Of a stretch of 64,000 nt of DNA, positions 54,121 to 64,000 are shown piece after piece. The DNA comes from Jaltomata sinuosa (taxonomy: Eukaryota; Streptophyta; Magnoliopsida; Solanales; Solanaceae). Every line of letters begins with the position of its first letter. The first letter of the stretch is position 1. The position numbers were made by a program, and so were the translations under genes. The notes below the pieces were generated by a model. It ran no database searches. It saw nothing but the letters and a program-made list of their open reading frames with translations, and was not told the origin of the DNA. Location of the stretch: the NCBI GenBank assembly GCA_003996215.1, contig QJPP01005212.1:1-64000 (forward strand), written 5' to 3'.

Positions 54121-56195
54121 TAAATGGTGCAAATTATCAGCTAGCTCAAAACTCACAGTTCTCTTCTTTGTCACTAGATCCTTTATGAACTTTGCATACC
54201 CAGGCATCTCCTCCGATGCTTCAACCAATGGAATATTCACGGAAAGTTGTTTTAGCATGGACATAAACTTTTTGACCAACCTCTGTGGGTAAGGTAGAGG
54301 TGGCAATGGCATAGGCTTCAAGACCTATGGAACCTCGTTGTTCTTCTCCTTGGAGTTAGTAGACTTATTCTCACTTGGACTTTGAATGTTATCCTTTTTC
54401 TCTGAGTCAACCACAATCTCAGCATTATCCCTTTCAGGCTCAGGTGGCTCATCAACAAGTATAGGAATAGGAGGATCAACAGTCTATTTCCCGCTTTGAG
54501 TAGTCACAGCCATGCATTATCAATCATTCTTTGGATTTTGAATTGTGTCACTTGGGAGAGTACCCTTCTGACGTGTGTTTAAAGTCACATACATCTGGTT
54601 CATCTATGTTTCAATCTACTTTATGGCAACAGAATGAGCCTCTACCTTTTGACTCATGCTTGAGAGGTCAGCGTGCATCTTCTTCATGCTTCCATCAGTA
54701 GAATCAACCTTTTTCAATACCATGGTAATCAACTCTCTTATTAATAGTTTATCAGGCCCTGATTTGAAATTCTAGGAGTGAAATACAGGCCACTTCTATC
54801 ATTCTTGTAGCCATCCCTCTTGTTCCAATCACCATCTCTATCCTTACTCCTATCTCTGTATCCAGAACGATTGTAGTTTTCATCTTTGTCCCTGTTATTA
54901 TCTTGATCTCTGTTCCAACCTTGATTTCCTTGGTTATTATCTCGGAAACTCGCCACTTGATCATTCAAATAATTAGCTTCTTCATCAGAGTCATACTTAT
55001 CTTGTCTCGGTGCTTTACCTTATGAACCTACAGCCTTCACCTTCTTCAGACTGCCATTAAGAATTTGTTTCGTAATTAGATCTACAGTTGTTTGTAAAGT
55101 TGTGAAACCCTATTTAATGTCCTGTAATTCGTGATAGTCAATGGATTTCCCAACTGCATAAGTTCTTGTCGAGCTCTCAGCTTCCCTTTTATGCTAGGCC
55201 CTATTTATATTGGTAACCCGATCAAGCATCTCAGAAGCTTTGACATAAGTATTCTCCATGAATGCTCCCCTAATTATTGTGTCTGCTACTGCCTTAGTGT
55301 TTGTATTCAATGCTCTGTAGAAGATCTCCATCAAATGGTGTGAAGGGATTCTGTGATTCGGGACTTGCTTCAGCTTCTTATTGAACCTAAGCCATGTTTT
55401 ATACAATGCCTTGGTGGGAAGCTGTTTGAAATTATAGATCTCCTGCTTTAGCTGCAACATCCTTGAGGAAGGGAAAAACCTCTCTAGAAACTGATTTCTC
55501 AGTTCAAGCCATGTGAATATTGAGGTATCAGGTAGTTCTGCAAGCCACAGTGTTGCCTTTCTAGTCAGAGAAAATAGAAAGAGCCGCAATCTTATAGCAT
55601 CTTGATCCATCCCTGGAAGTTTGTGTGTTTTGCAGATCCTGGTGAAGTATGTCAAGTGCAAGTTCGCATCGTCCGTGGGCTTGCCAGCAAATAATCCCTT
55701 CAGGTTTAGCAGCTGAATAATAGTGCTTGTAATATCAAACTTTGTACCATTGGGAAATGGTGTTAATACTATAGGGACAGTTGTCCCGGTGTCATTATCA
55801 TCAATAATGTACTGAGGGATGTGTCAGGATTGCTGCATTTGTCAGCCTCTATTCCCTCTTGGTGCGACTGGATCATGAGGTGCATTGCCTCGGGCTGCCT
55901 CATCTCTCGCAGCTTGTGCATTCAGTGCGGCTTGACAAGCAGCTTCTTGTCTAGCTTGCCTTGCTTGCTCCACTGCAGCATTTTGGTTTGCTAGGTCTAC
56001 TGCAACCTGAGAATCATGTGCGATTTGTGCCTCTTCCGCTTGCTAATTTTGCTGTTCTTCAGCCAACATCTGAGTTGTGGCCTCTTTAGGTGTCTCATAA
56101 ACTCCCTCTTTAGCCGTGTTCCTCAAAATTTTAGGGAGTTCGGGATCGAATGGAATCAGGGGATTGCCTTGACTCTTTATACTGGGCATGCACAT
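54121..56195 (-). pseudogene. Athila-2 gag
   Basis: Gag starts at ATG 56195 (MCMPSIKSQGNPLIPFDPEL). A Q/A-rich coiled-coil segment follows (ARQARQEAACQAALNAQAAR), then the capsid core (55661-55194: ATLWLAELPDTSIFTWLELR, NQFLERFFPSS, FYRALN), a Ser/Arg/Asp-rich basic linker with many RD, RDQDNN and KDRD repeats (54968-54741), and the end before protease (54321-54112, ELADNLHHL). Stops break it at several points and a frameshift falls between about 54740 and 54330. I see no CCHC zinc knuckle. Confidence 0.88.
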
Positions 56196-56299
56196 GTCTG
56201 CAACCTGTGTAACAAAACAAAAACAACAAAAAGAGTAAAATAAGGAAATAAGGAATAATAGTGAGACAAACACAATTTCTCTTAATCCTAAATCGTATT

Positions 56300-56316
56300 C
56301 CCCCGCAATGGTGCAA
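56300..56316 (-). other. Primer-binding site of Athila-2 (Asp tRNA type)
   Basis: The minus strand reads TTGCACCATTGCGGGGG. The expected site, TGGCGCCGTTGCCGGGG, complements the 3' end of Asp tRNA; the differences include three C-to-T type changes and a one-base deletion. It lies 5 bases from the LTR edge at 56322. Confidence 0.75.
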
Positions 56317-56321
56317 AAATT

Positions 56322-56942
56322 TGATACGCCCAAATTACACCTCCTTTTAGAAGCATAAAGTGATCATTGTTCAAATATAGAATCTAACCAAGGTTAGGGT
56401 CAAACCCACAGGGAATATGGTAGGATTAGGGTCAACTGTGTTTATTCGCGCTCTTAGCCGTTTATTTCCCTCGAAAGGGGTTTTTAAGTAATAGTTAAGG
56501 TTTGTAAATTATTGAGTAATAATTAATCAGCAAGTATTAATATTGTTGTGATTTCAGAGAGAATATGGACTAGGACTGTGTTCCTCATGAGTTCATAGTG
56601 ATGTAGGCATTGTACTAGCAATCTATTTTGGTGCTTAGCATGCAAGATTGGTAAGTTAGGTTCACCTAAATGGTTGGTCCCCTAGATAGATAAATTTCAC
56701 CATGCACTTTGGTTCGGCTACGGGTGTATACTTTACTAACCCTTACCCTTGATTCTAGATTAGCTATTCTCGGATAAGGTCAAGCTATTAGATGGGCATT
56801 GATAGCCTCAAATCTCCATTGTAACCAACCCTTTTCCCATTCATTACCTCCTTGGTCCGGCAAGTAAGAATAAGGTGAGTTCTTATATTTTCAACTGTTA
56901 AAAAGTAATCAAATCAAAGGGAAGAATAATACATCCATAAAT
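56322..56942 (-). mobile_element. Athila-2 5' LTR, truncated
   Basis: It matches the 3' LTR from its 3' end (TGATACGCCC here, TGATATGCTC there) for about 620 bp, then stops near ACATCCATAAA. The missing 980 bp contain U3, the word cluster and the TATA box, so this element has lost its promoter. The junction with E2 LTR sequence is at about 56943. Confidence 0.85.
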
Positions 56943-57488
56943 TTATGTTATATACGTCAATCTAAACATGCAATCTTCCATCAATCTACGTTATATATAT
57001 TTTTTGACCCAACTCTAAACTACTCAGTAAAACCTAGCCTACCTAGATACCAAGCAACTGCTACAAAAGTTTAAATGCAAACTCTGTCTCCATGGAGGCA
57101 AATCCTGATGAGAAAGTAGCATGGAATCCATGGGTTTTACCTCATCCGAGTGGAAATCTCTCCCCTCCATTTTTTCCCAGCTGAGAGGCAGCCTAGGAGG
57201 GTTTTTAAGACACCCCTTATCTTTTTTACAACTGAAGAGGATAAAAGAGAATATAAAATTTGCGTTCTAGTTATTGGTTCCATCAGTCTGCTAAAGCAGC
57301 CTTCCAGCCGTGACAGCAATGGCGCTATAATGGGGAAATTTCCGCTATAGCGGGATGACGTCAGCCCGAGTAAAATTTTAAATTTTGAATTTTTTTGTCG
57401 TGTCACCCTAATTTAATTCAAGAACGTATTTCAATAGTTCAACCCATAATGAGGTGCCCTTTTAATAATGACTTAATAGGTCGTTACA
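56943..57488 (-). mobile_element. E2 5' LTR, right segment
   Basis: It starts TGTAACGACC at 57488 on the minus strand and matches the E1 LTR start region (CCTAGCCTACCT...; CCCAGC...GGAGGGTTTTT). A CCGCTATAGCGGGATGACGTCA stretch (57340-57361) holds the best-preserved palindrome. The first 60 bp (56943-57000) do not match either neighbour. Together with 42487-43525 it forms one LTR split by Athila-2. Confidence 0.7.
57319..57357. repeat. CCGCTATAGCGG palindrome pair, E2 LTR
   Basis: GGCGCTATAATGGGG is followed by CCGCTATAGCGG, a perfect 12-base palindrome. A TGACGTCA octamer (57354-57361), also palindromic and a known bZIP-type site, adjoins it. Confidence 0.85.
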
Positions 57489-57646
57489 ATAGGTATGTGT
57501 CCCTGCGCCCCAATAGGCTGTTGGACTCCATCAAGATTCAAGTTTTTGTTGATTTGGTCATCCATAGTTCTGAATCTTCTTATAGTTTTTTCGACTTTAG
57601 GATCAAATGGAATCAAGGGACTACCTTGACTTTGCGTATTCAGCAT
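57489..57646 (-). pseudogene. Athila-3 gag, N-terminal fragment
   Basis: From ATG 57646 the minus strand reads MLNTQSQGSPLIPFDPKVEK, clearly parallel to Athila-2 Gag (SQGNPLIPFDPEL). It continues about 50 codons and is cut at 57489 by the E2 LTR. The start is a gag start in the right place, with leader, primer site and LTR on its right. Confidence 0.8.
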
Positions 57647-57744
57647 ATACTACCTGAAACCTGTAATGTAATAAAAAAACAACTAAAAGTAAAAACTAAA
57701 CAAATTCAATGGAAACTCAAAATAGAATATCAATCTCTAATGAT

Positions 57745-57762
57745 TACCCGACAAAGGTACCA
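57745..57762 (-). other. Primer-binding site of Athila-3 (Asp tRNA type)
   Basis: The minus strand reads TGGTACCTTTGTCGGGTA against the canonical TGGCGCCGTTGCCGGGGA: 13 of 18 match and two of the changes are C-to-T. It is preceded by TTTT, as in other Athila elements, and lies about 9 bases from the LTR. Confidence 0.8.
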
Positions 57763-57771
57763 AAAACTTAT

Positions 57772-59170
57772 TGCATTCTTTTGCACACGCAAGTGTACGC
57801 TGTCTGACAATTAATATAGGACTTGTAAGTCTAGTTATTGATCCCACAGGAAAATGACAAATTAATAACTAAAATAAATTCCAATTCTAACTATTTAGTG
57901 ATGTAAATAGGAGAAGATTGTTTGGTTTAGATTACTAACTACTAATTACTATAATTCTAACACTTAAGATGATGTTATGTGGTTTTGTGATTTTAGAGAT
58001 GATTAGTGATCCAAGGTTACGGTTTTAAAATAATCTGGTTGAGTTATATGTTAACTAACTTGACTGATTTCCTGAGTTACTAATTACGGGTTGATATTTA
58101 CGATGTTGAGCATCTTCCTAAACTACCTCTACATGTATTTGACTATTTCTAAGGCTTATATTCCTATGGTCATCGGTCGATAGTGAAGTGCATATGATAA
58201 ATCTTATGTATTAACAAAGTAAGGCTAGTGGATATTTTTCTATCCACATCAGCAAATCGTTCCCCCCAGAAGGGTTCTAGGACCAAGTTCTACTTTTTCC
58301 TATTGTTAATGCAAGTTCCCAATTCCTAGTCCAACTTACAAACCATAGATAGTACTCACTAATTACCAAAGAATCATGTAAATTAAGAGTAAGAAAAGAT
58401 AAGCAATTCAATAGTGGAAATCCACTCAAACTAACTTAAAATTCAAACAACAACATTCATATTCATCCACAACCCTAGATACTATAAGTTTAGCTACTCA
58501 TGAACTGATTACGAACACAATAATTCATGAATAAGCAAAGATTCAATCATATAAAGGAAAAGGAAAAGAAAAACCTAGGTAAAAACCCTTGAGTCTCCAT
58601 CTTGGCGTGTTTTATCCCCCCAAAATCATTGTTATGTGTTCTTCTATGCTCTTCTATGTTATGGATATGTTAAGGATACTAAAAATCTAAAGAAAATAGT
58701 ATTTATAGGGTTTAGGAGGGTTCCGGGTCAGTTCTGGGTCGAATTGGCCAAACCCAGCTGAACTAGGCCAAGATTTGGCCTACGGCATTCCCTATACAGC
58801 ATTGTAGTGCTTCTGAATAGTCCACATTTGGCTTCTGGTCCATTTCACTACAGGGGCGCTTGGGGCGATGCTCAAGGCCTTTCTGTAGTATGTTTTTTGC
58901 CTTTTTCATTATTTTGCCTCTGTTAAGCTCCCGTCTCGATCTAGTTTCCATAGACATGCTATGAATCATCATCCTCAGCTCTGACTTAGACTATAAAGAT
59001 CCATAATATCTCAAATATGCTCCAAATCTGTGAAAAATCCTTTACTTTTCAACCTACACATCAAAATAAGCTACATAAGCGTATTTCATTTAAAGTAAGC
59101 TCAAAAGACTCTTGAAACAAGTGAAATGTGAGGAAATATATACCATAAAATCACTAATTTTAGCCTCACA
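57772..59170 (-). mobile_element. Athila-3 5' LTR
   Basis: This minus-strand LTR of about 1399 bp starts TGTGAGGCTAAA at 59170 and ends at TGCAA near 57772. It differs in sequence from the Athila-2 LTR but has the same layout: GATCCCACAGG near the 3' end and a TATA box upstream of the leader. The 69-codon ORF at 58763-58972 lies over the U3 and has no recognisable domain. The right flank is the CACTA remnant. Confidence 0.7.
58699..58710 (-). promoter_or_regulatory. TATA box of Athila-3 LTR
   Basis: The minus strand reads CCCTATAAATAC. Its position, about 460 bp from the LTR start, matches the other Athila LTRs. Confidence 0.65.
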
Positions 59171-59739
59171 TTAATGTTCCACCCCCAATATTAATAGGTA
59201 TGATATTTGTGAGAGGGTTTAAAATTTTCCAAAGGTTACCCAAGAACCACCATACAAATTCAATGGGTATGGTGTTGCGCATAATTATACTAAACAGAGC
59301 ATATTTTGGGAGTTACCTTATTGGAAGGATAATCTACTCAGGCATAATTTTGATGTCATGTATATTAAAAAAACTATTTTGATAATTTTTTCAACACTGT
59401 AATAGATGTGACTAGAAGACAAAGGATAATATTAAGGCTAGACTTAACTTACAAGAACAATGTAGATGACCCGAGTTACATTTACAGGGAGTTTTCCAAC
59501 AACAAGTTCCTTAAGCCCAAAGCTAGTTATTCATTCATAATAGAACAGAAGCAGGAAATTTGTGAGTGGGTGTAGAGTTTAAAGATGCCATATGGATATG
59601 CCTCCAATTTGGGGAAGAGGATTGACATGGAGCATGGAATCTTACAAAGGATGAAAAGATATGACTGTCACATTTTCATGTAATAATTACTTCCAATTAC
59701 TTTTAATGGATTGCCTGAAAAATTATGGAAACTGATGAA
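59171..59739 (+). pseudogene. CACTA (En/Spm) TNP2-like transposase fragment
   Basis: The plus strand encodes parts of a TNP2-type transposase, which moves CACTA elements. SIFWELPYWKDNLLRHNFDV at 59297 is its hallmark block. After a one-base shift, FDNFFNTVIDVTRRQ follows, then KPKASYSFIIEQKQEICEWV, stop, SLKMPYGYASNLGKRIDMEH and CHIF, two stops, LLPITFNGLPEKLWK. The later part corresponds to the DUF4218-like region of these proteins. It is cut on the left near the Athila-3 LTR and on the right by the D-type LTR. Sense codons at the stops in relatives (Gln and Arg) again suggest C-to-T change. Confidence 0.85.
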
Positions 59740-61056
59740 TGTAATGACCCTTCCAGTTGTTATGGAATGGTTAGGGCCTAAGTACCTTGTTAGCATTTCT
59801 CCTAGAGAGTTAAGTTAATAAAATCTCAAGGTGGGATGGTTTAAGGATGAAAATGTATGTTGTGTCTAATTGTGGTGAATTGTAATTCACGGGATTGTAA
59901 TTTGTGTTGTCGTATTATTTTTGGGGGTTACCTAGTAACTTATACCTTCATAGTAAATTCTAGGGCTACGAGTGATTTCATAGTAGGTGATTATAGTGGT
60001 TGTCGTAATAGGTGATTTTGTGATGTCTTAAGCTTGAAAAGTGTGTTGTAAAATGGAGCAATTATGTAGAGTTCTTAAGCTTTTGGTCAGGGACTGCTGC
60101 AGCGGAAGGAATTTTGCTATAGCGAGACAGTCATAGCGGTTGAAGTCCCTCCATAGCAAAATTGGGCATTTCTACCAGGGATCGAGACAACGGTTTCACC
60201 ATAGCAAAAAAGTGGTGTTGTAGAGGATATTGGGAAGCAGAATGTCTGCTTAAGTTAGTTTTTTCTAGTTTTAGTTCACAAACTTTAAAACCTCATTCTA
60301 GAGCTCCAAAAAGGCAATTTTTCCAAGGTTAGGGTGATTCTCTTCGTTTGAGGTAAGTTTTTCAATTAACCTCTTTGTTTAGTAATCGATTATCATTGTA
60401 GAATCACTAGAGAGGTTTTTATGGAGAGATTATGGGTCAGAATCCTAAGTTCATGAAAAGGATAAGAAGACCTATGGGTGGATGTATTTATCATCTAGAA
60501 AGCTTCTAGGGTATACATTAACTTTTCCTAGATGGTTATTGTAGTTCTAAAAGATGAATTGCAATGAATGGAACCTTATGTTCTATAAAAATGTGATTTT
60601 TAGCATAAAAATGGCTAAAAGGAGGAAATTGGCGTAGAAACTCCATGAATGTTAATAATTTGAGTAATGTGAGACCGGCTAATGGGTAATTGACCCTTGG
60701 GAAATGCTTCAGACCTCGAATAAGGGTAGAGTTGGTAGGTTTGAATTCCCAAACTTGAATTTGGAGAGTAAATAATTAATTACTCTTAATATGTTTGATT
60801 ATAGACTTTGTACTTTCTGAGGCATTGAGGAAAGGCAAGGCTCTTGCAAAGTAGATGTTGATTCAGATTCTTCGATTGAGGTAGGTTACATTTTAGGTGG
60901 AGTTAGACTTAATATAGTCTCTTATATGTGTTTTGGATTGATAAGCATATTGGTTGGTCTTCAAACATAATTATTGAAGTGATTAATTATTTGGTTTGAC
61001 AATGCTTATATGAATAAGTTGTATAGTTATTTCAAGCCTGTCTTAAATGACTTATG
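59740..61056 (+). mobile_element. D-type LTR D4, 5' part
   Basis: It starts TGTAATGACCCTTCCAG and resembles D LTRs more distantly (TGAAAAGTGTGTTGTAAAATGG-like stretch, CATAAAAATGG, GGCAAGGCTCTTG...GAGGTAGGTTA). A word cluster lies at 60088-60225. It is interrupted at 61057 by a C-type LTR, before the hairpin array would appear. It inserted into the CACTA ORF. Confidence 0.65.
60088..60225. repeat. GCTATAGCG word cluster, D4
   Basis: Decayed copies include CTGCTGCAGCGG, TTGCTATAGCGAG, AGTCATAGCGGT, TCCATAGC and ACCATAGC, upstream of the expected promoter. Confidence 0.6.
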
Positions 61057-61320
61057 TGTAATGACCCTTCCGGTCATTTCCACGTTTAAGTTTTGAAGTT
61101 AAGCAAATCGACAAAAGATATCGTAAGACCTTTAACAAATTTTCTGAACCTTGGGTCAAATGTATCAGGCCTTTTCTCTCAATATATAAAGAGTTAGAAG
61201 TCCCCCGAAATACCAAATCGAAGGTCTACGAGTCTAGTTTCCAACGCACAAAACCGCACGTCCAAATAATCTCGGAGCAAGGAGTTATGACTGTTTTACC
61301 GCAGACTGTCTGGCAGAAAA

Positions 61321-61369
61321 CGGGTTGCGAACCGGGTCGCGAATCGGGTCGGGTTTAACCCGATTTAAG
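61321..61369. repeat. GGGTYGCGAAYCGGGT word cluster, C-type LTR U3
   Basis: CGGGTTGCGAACCGGGTCGC is followed by GAATCGGGTCGGGTTTAACC. Three GGGT-CGC-type units in tandem, followed by GGTTTAACC, lie about 45-90 bp upstream of the TATA box. Confidence 0.65.
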
Positions 61370-61413
61370 CTTCAATTTCACGTTTTAAAATGCCATTTCA
61401 GTTCCGAAACAGT

Positions 61414-61424
61414 TATAAAATATA
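61414..61424 (+). promoter_or_regulatory. TATA box of the second C-type LTR
   Basis: TATAAAATATA lies about 357 bp from the LTR start, at a similar place to the TATA box at 4317 in the other C-type LTR. Confidence 0.6.
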
Positions 61425-64000
61425 AGGGAGGATCCCGAGAGAATTCTTGAATATCGAAATCGTGCGTAGGCGAATTACGAGCCTAAACTTAAGAACTTTA
61501 CTAGTATCGTGCGTGTATTTGAAATATTTATTTAGAAGTTGAATTTGGTAAAAAATTATATTATGATTGCCTTTTCAAAATATTTAAAAGGTTTATGAAA
61601 AATATATTTGATACAATATAAGTGTAGACGTATTTATTTTATAAGGTTTTTATACTCCGTAATATTTTAACGGAGATAGTAAATTTAATTATGTTGAAAA
61701 TTATTATTATAATATAGTAGGTTTTATTAGAAATGATTTTCTAATAATTATGGTATATTTAAAATACTATATTTATTTTACCACGAATTTATGCAATACC
61801 CGAATGTATACCTAACGGAGGGAATTTGGTTGCCACCTCCACCCCCACGTGTAAGTGGAAGGTGAAGGCAGCAATAACAAGTGAAATGTGGCAGCATGTT
61901 AACCTTTCATAATAGTGAAAGTGGCTGCCTAACTTATAATTACTACTTATTAAGTAGTTAATTATGGAACATGACAATGAGAATTTGTGCAATTCTCACA
62001 AACACTTTAATTACATAGCTTATCCATATACTTTCATACGTACAGAGAGGGGAATTGGTGGGACCAATTTAATGTTATGGTTATATTAAATTGGTTGTAG
62101 AAAATCAATTATCTACGTCAAGTTGTTCCGTCCCAAATCCGAATCCGATTCCGATTTAGTTTTGGATTTTCTCGGAGTGGTTCGAGCTTGGACATCGTTG
62201 TTCCAGCAGCTTGTCGTCGGACGACAGGTAGGTTACGGTTTATTTTCTCTAGACTCCGTATATATAAAATAAAATTGTATTAATGGGCATCCTTGGGTTG
62301 GTTTATTAGGTTGGTACCACAGACCTTGACCGCTTTATTCATGTCCGCCTATTTTTATTCCTCCGTTGTTTGTAGTATTTGCGGATATATTTTATTTACC
62401 CTTGTGGTCCTGCGAGGCCTTGTTGACTCTGGAACATAGAAGGTGGGATTTTGGGAATGTCCGCGAGTCCCGGGCATAGAATTATCCTTCTAGGCTGGTT
62501 ATGCTTGCTGAGTAGTTGTGGGCCTGTGCAGGGTCGATAGGTTGATTGTAAGCTGCTGGGCAGCTGTTGTGTGTGATCATATCATTTCCATGCATATAAA
62601 GAGGTTTTATCCATGTTTTACAGTGGTTTTGGCTTCGGGCCTACTGGCACTGTTTTCTAAACCTTGCATGGCCCGGGGGGCCCGTTTTTGATGGAAATGA
62701 TTTGGAAATGGTTGATTTCACTTGTGGTTTAAAATCATCAGTTTTACGATTATCACTAGACTCGGCAGGGCCGGAGTGCTAGTTGAGTTTTCTTACTACT
62801 TGAGATGATTTTTAGCCTCGGTTGGACCGAGCACCTGAGATGACTTTTTACTGTTTAGACCCGGCGACGCCCGGGCACCCTTGGAGGGGTTTTTGAGATA
62901 TTTTCCTACTATTTTTTAGTCCTGCGACAGGTGTCTGGGCATGCATATTCGAGACTGGGTCTTATCTTGATATCGAGACTGCGGTTCTCTATCTTGATAC
63001 AGGTTTCTGATACTGAGTTTTGGATTTATGGGGGTCGGGGACCTCCATGGGACCTTGCTATCCGGGCCAGGGGCTTTTACGGGCTGCGCTGATATATGAA
63101 CTGGGACTGTGCCGGAAGAGGGGTATACGGGGGAGTAGAGGTATACGTGCAGAGTCCTTCCATGGAACCTACCTGCTGGGCCGGATCGGCGCCGGAGGAG
63201 GTACATACAGAGATACTATGGCACTGAGATCTTCATGCATCATATCATTCATGGTTCGAGGTTCCACCCTTGTTTGCTGTTTGCTGATTGTACGCTCCGG
63301 TAGTATGGGATGCCGGAGGGTTGGTTTTCACTTGTTTGTGTTCCTCGGTTGTATGGGCGGCCGGGGGACTGTAGGTAGATTTTTGCTATTTACTTATAGA
63401 GTTGTTCTCTATTAGGGATGAGTATGAGATTGGTTACTGCTATACTGTTAGTTTCTGGATTTGAGATTGTTATGATTAGTTGGGTTGATTCATGTCTTGA
63501 GCATGCCTATTATTATTCTTCCTCTCTTCTTCTTACACTTGAGGTTACCGGTATACCGTCCATTCCGTAAACTTATTTTATACACTGTTATTGCAAGGAT
63601 TCCAGGTGCGTTGTTTCTTACTTTCACCTGTGCCTTTGGTGTGTATATTCTGCTTACTAGCCTCATCTGTGGTTCTGTTGATTTTCCTCTGGGCTAGTTC
63701 CTGTGTACCTTTCGTTGATTTCTGTGACTGATTGCTTCTATTCTGTTTATTACTGCTCTTTTATCTTATATGTGCCCAGTCGGCCTATGATACCTACTGG
63801 GTACCTTATGCTTCGCATTTGGTGCTCACCCCTACCCCCTGCATCTTTTGGGTGCAGATCCTAGCATGGGCCATCGCCGTTAGACCATTGTGAATCGTGC
63901 TTGGAGATCTGTTGGAGACTACTTCAGGCTGAGGGTGAGCTCTTGGCGATCGGAGCTTAGCTTTAGTTTATCTTTTGCTTCATGTACTCTATTACCATTC

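Larger units (their letters stand above)
61057..64000 (+). mobile_element. C-type LTR, running off the window
   Basis: It starts TGTAATGACCCTTCC. From about 61080 it matches the C-type LTR at 3908-7701 (AAGTTTTGAAGT, GGTTGGTACC, CCCTTGTGGTCCTG, CCCGGGCACCCTTGGAGGGG), and continues past 64000. TATAAAATATAAGG at 61414 is a strong TATA candidate, with a GGGTCGCGAA-type cluster just upstream (61321-61369). ORFs such as that of 131 codons at 63020-63415 lie in the U5-like part and are low-complexity; I do not call them. Confidence 0.8.

Noticed and set aside
63020..63415. 131-codon open frame on the plus strand
   Set aside because: It lies inside a C-type LTR, where the homologous positions of the other two LTRs are not open; Gly/Arg/Leu-rich composition follows from GC-rich DNA.
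1..64000. Endogenous pararetrovirus or other viral insertion
   Set aside because: All RT motifs seen belong to Ty3/gypsy or Ty1/copia with LTRs; no movement-protein or coat-protein-like sequence of a pararetrovirus was recognised.

Overview
The window is plant nuclear repeat DNA, almost certainly heterochromatin. I found no intact gene and no credible host gene in 64 kb. Nearly every stretch belongs to an LTR retrotransposon: Ty3/gypsy chromoviruses with initiator-Met tRNA primer sites, Ty3/gypsy Athila elements with Asp tRNA-type primer sites, one Ty1/copia element, and a fragment of a CACTA (En/Spm) transposase. This mixture, the very long chromovirus LTRs and the 'putative plant transposon protein' ORFs suggest a large dicot genome, most likely Solanaceae. 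The family assignment is inference; the plant retroelement content is directly visible.

Layout. 1-1792: Athila-1, minus strand, gag start plus LTR. 1793-3636: decayed chromovirus integrase/chromodomain region. 3637-7701: a B-type LTR fragment fused to a C-type LTR. 7702-24989: chromovirus D1, plus strand, interrupted in gag by the minus-strand LTR element E1 (9429-18410). 25376-29765: an AT-rich tandem repeat of about 135 bp split by a solo LTR (25539-29352) with a perfect 5-bp target duplication. 29795-31419: B-type LTR fragment. 31440-35010: copia element. 35011-40583: two D-type LTRs facing each other around an Athila-like gag remnant, then the pol end of D3. 40584-42483: G-type LTR fragment and the leader of E2. 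42487-57488: an E-type LTR split by Athila-2 (43526-56942). 57489-59170: Athila-3. 59171-59739: CACTA transposase remnant. 59740-64000: D-type LTR fragment interrupted by a C-type LTR that runs off the window.

How the parts relate. The order of insertion can be read from the nesting: E1 lies in D1 gag, Athila-2 in the E2 LTR, E2 in Athila-3 gag, Athila-3 and D4 in or beside the CACTA gene, and the solo LTR in the tandem repeat. Coding frames are often preserved across long stretches and broken mainly by stop codons, which fits slow decay by cytosine deamination in methylated DNA.

Most interesting signals. (1) Two unrelated retroelements, E1 and Athila-2, each carry an extra ORF of what appears to be one protein family, antisense in E1 and sense in Athila-2. 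(2) In many LTR families a cluster of one short palindromic word, different in each family, lies in U3, usually just upstream of the TATA box. (3) D- and E-type LTRs share an array of about four small hairpins. (4) Athila-2 has a duplicated polypurine tract and three copies of a motif of about 47 bp flanking its extra ORF. (5) Two opposed D-type LTRs have complementary flanks consistent with an inversion.
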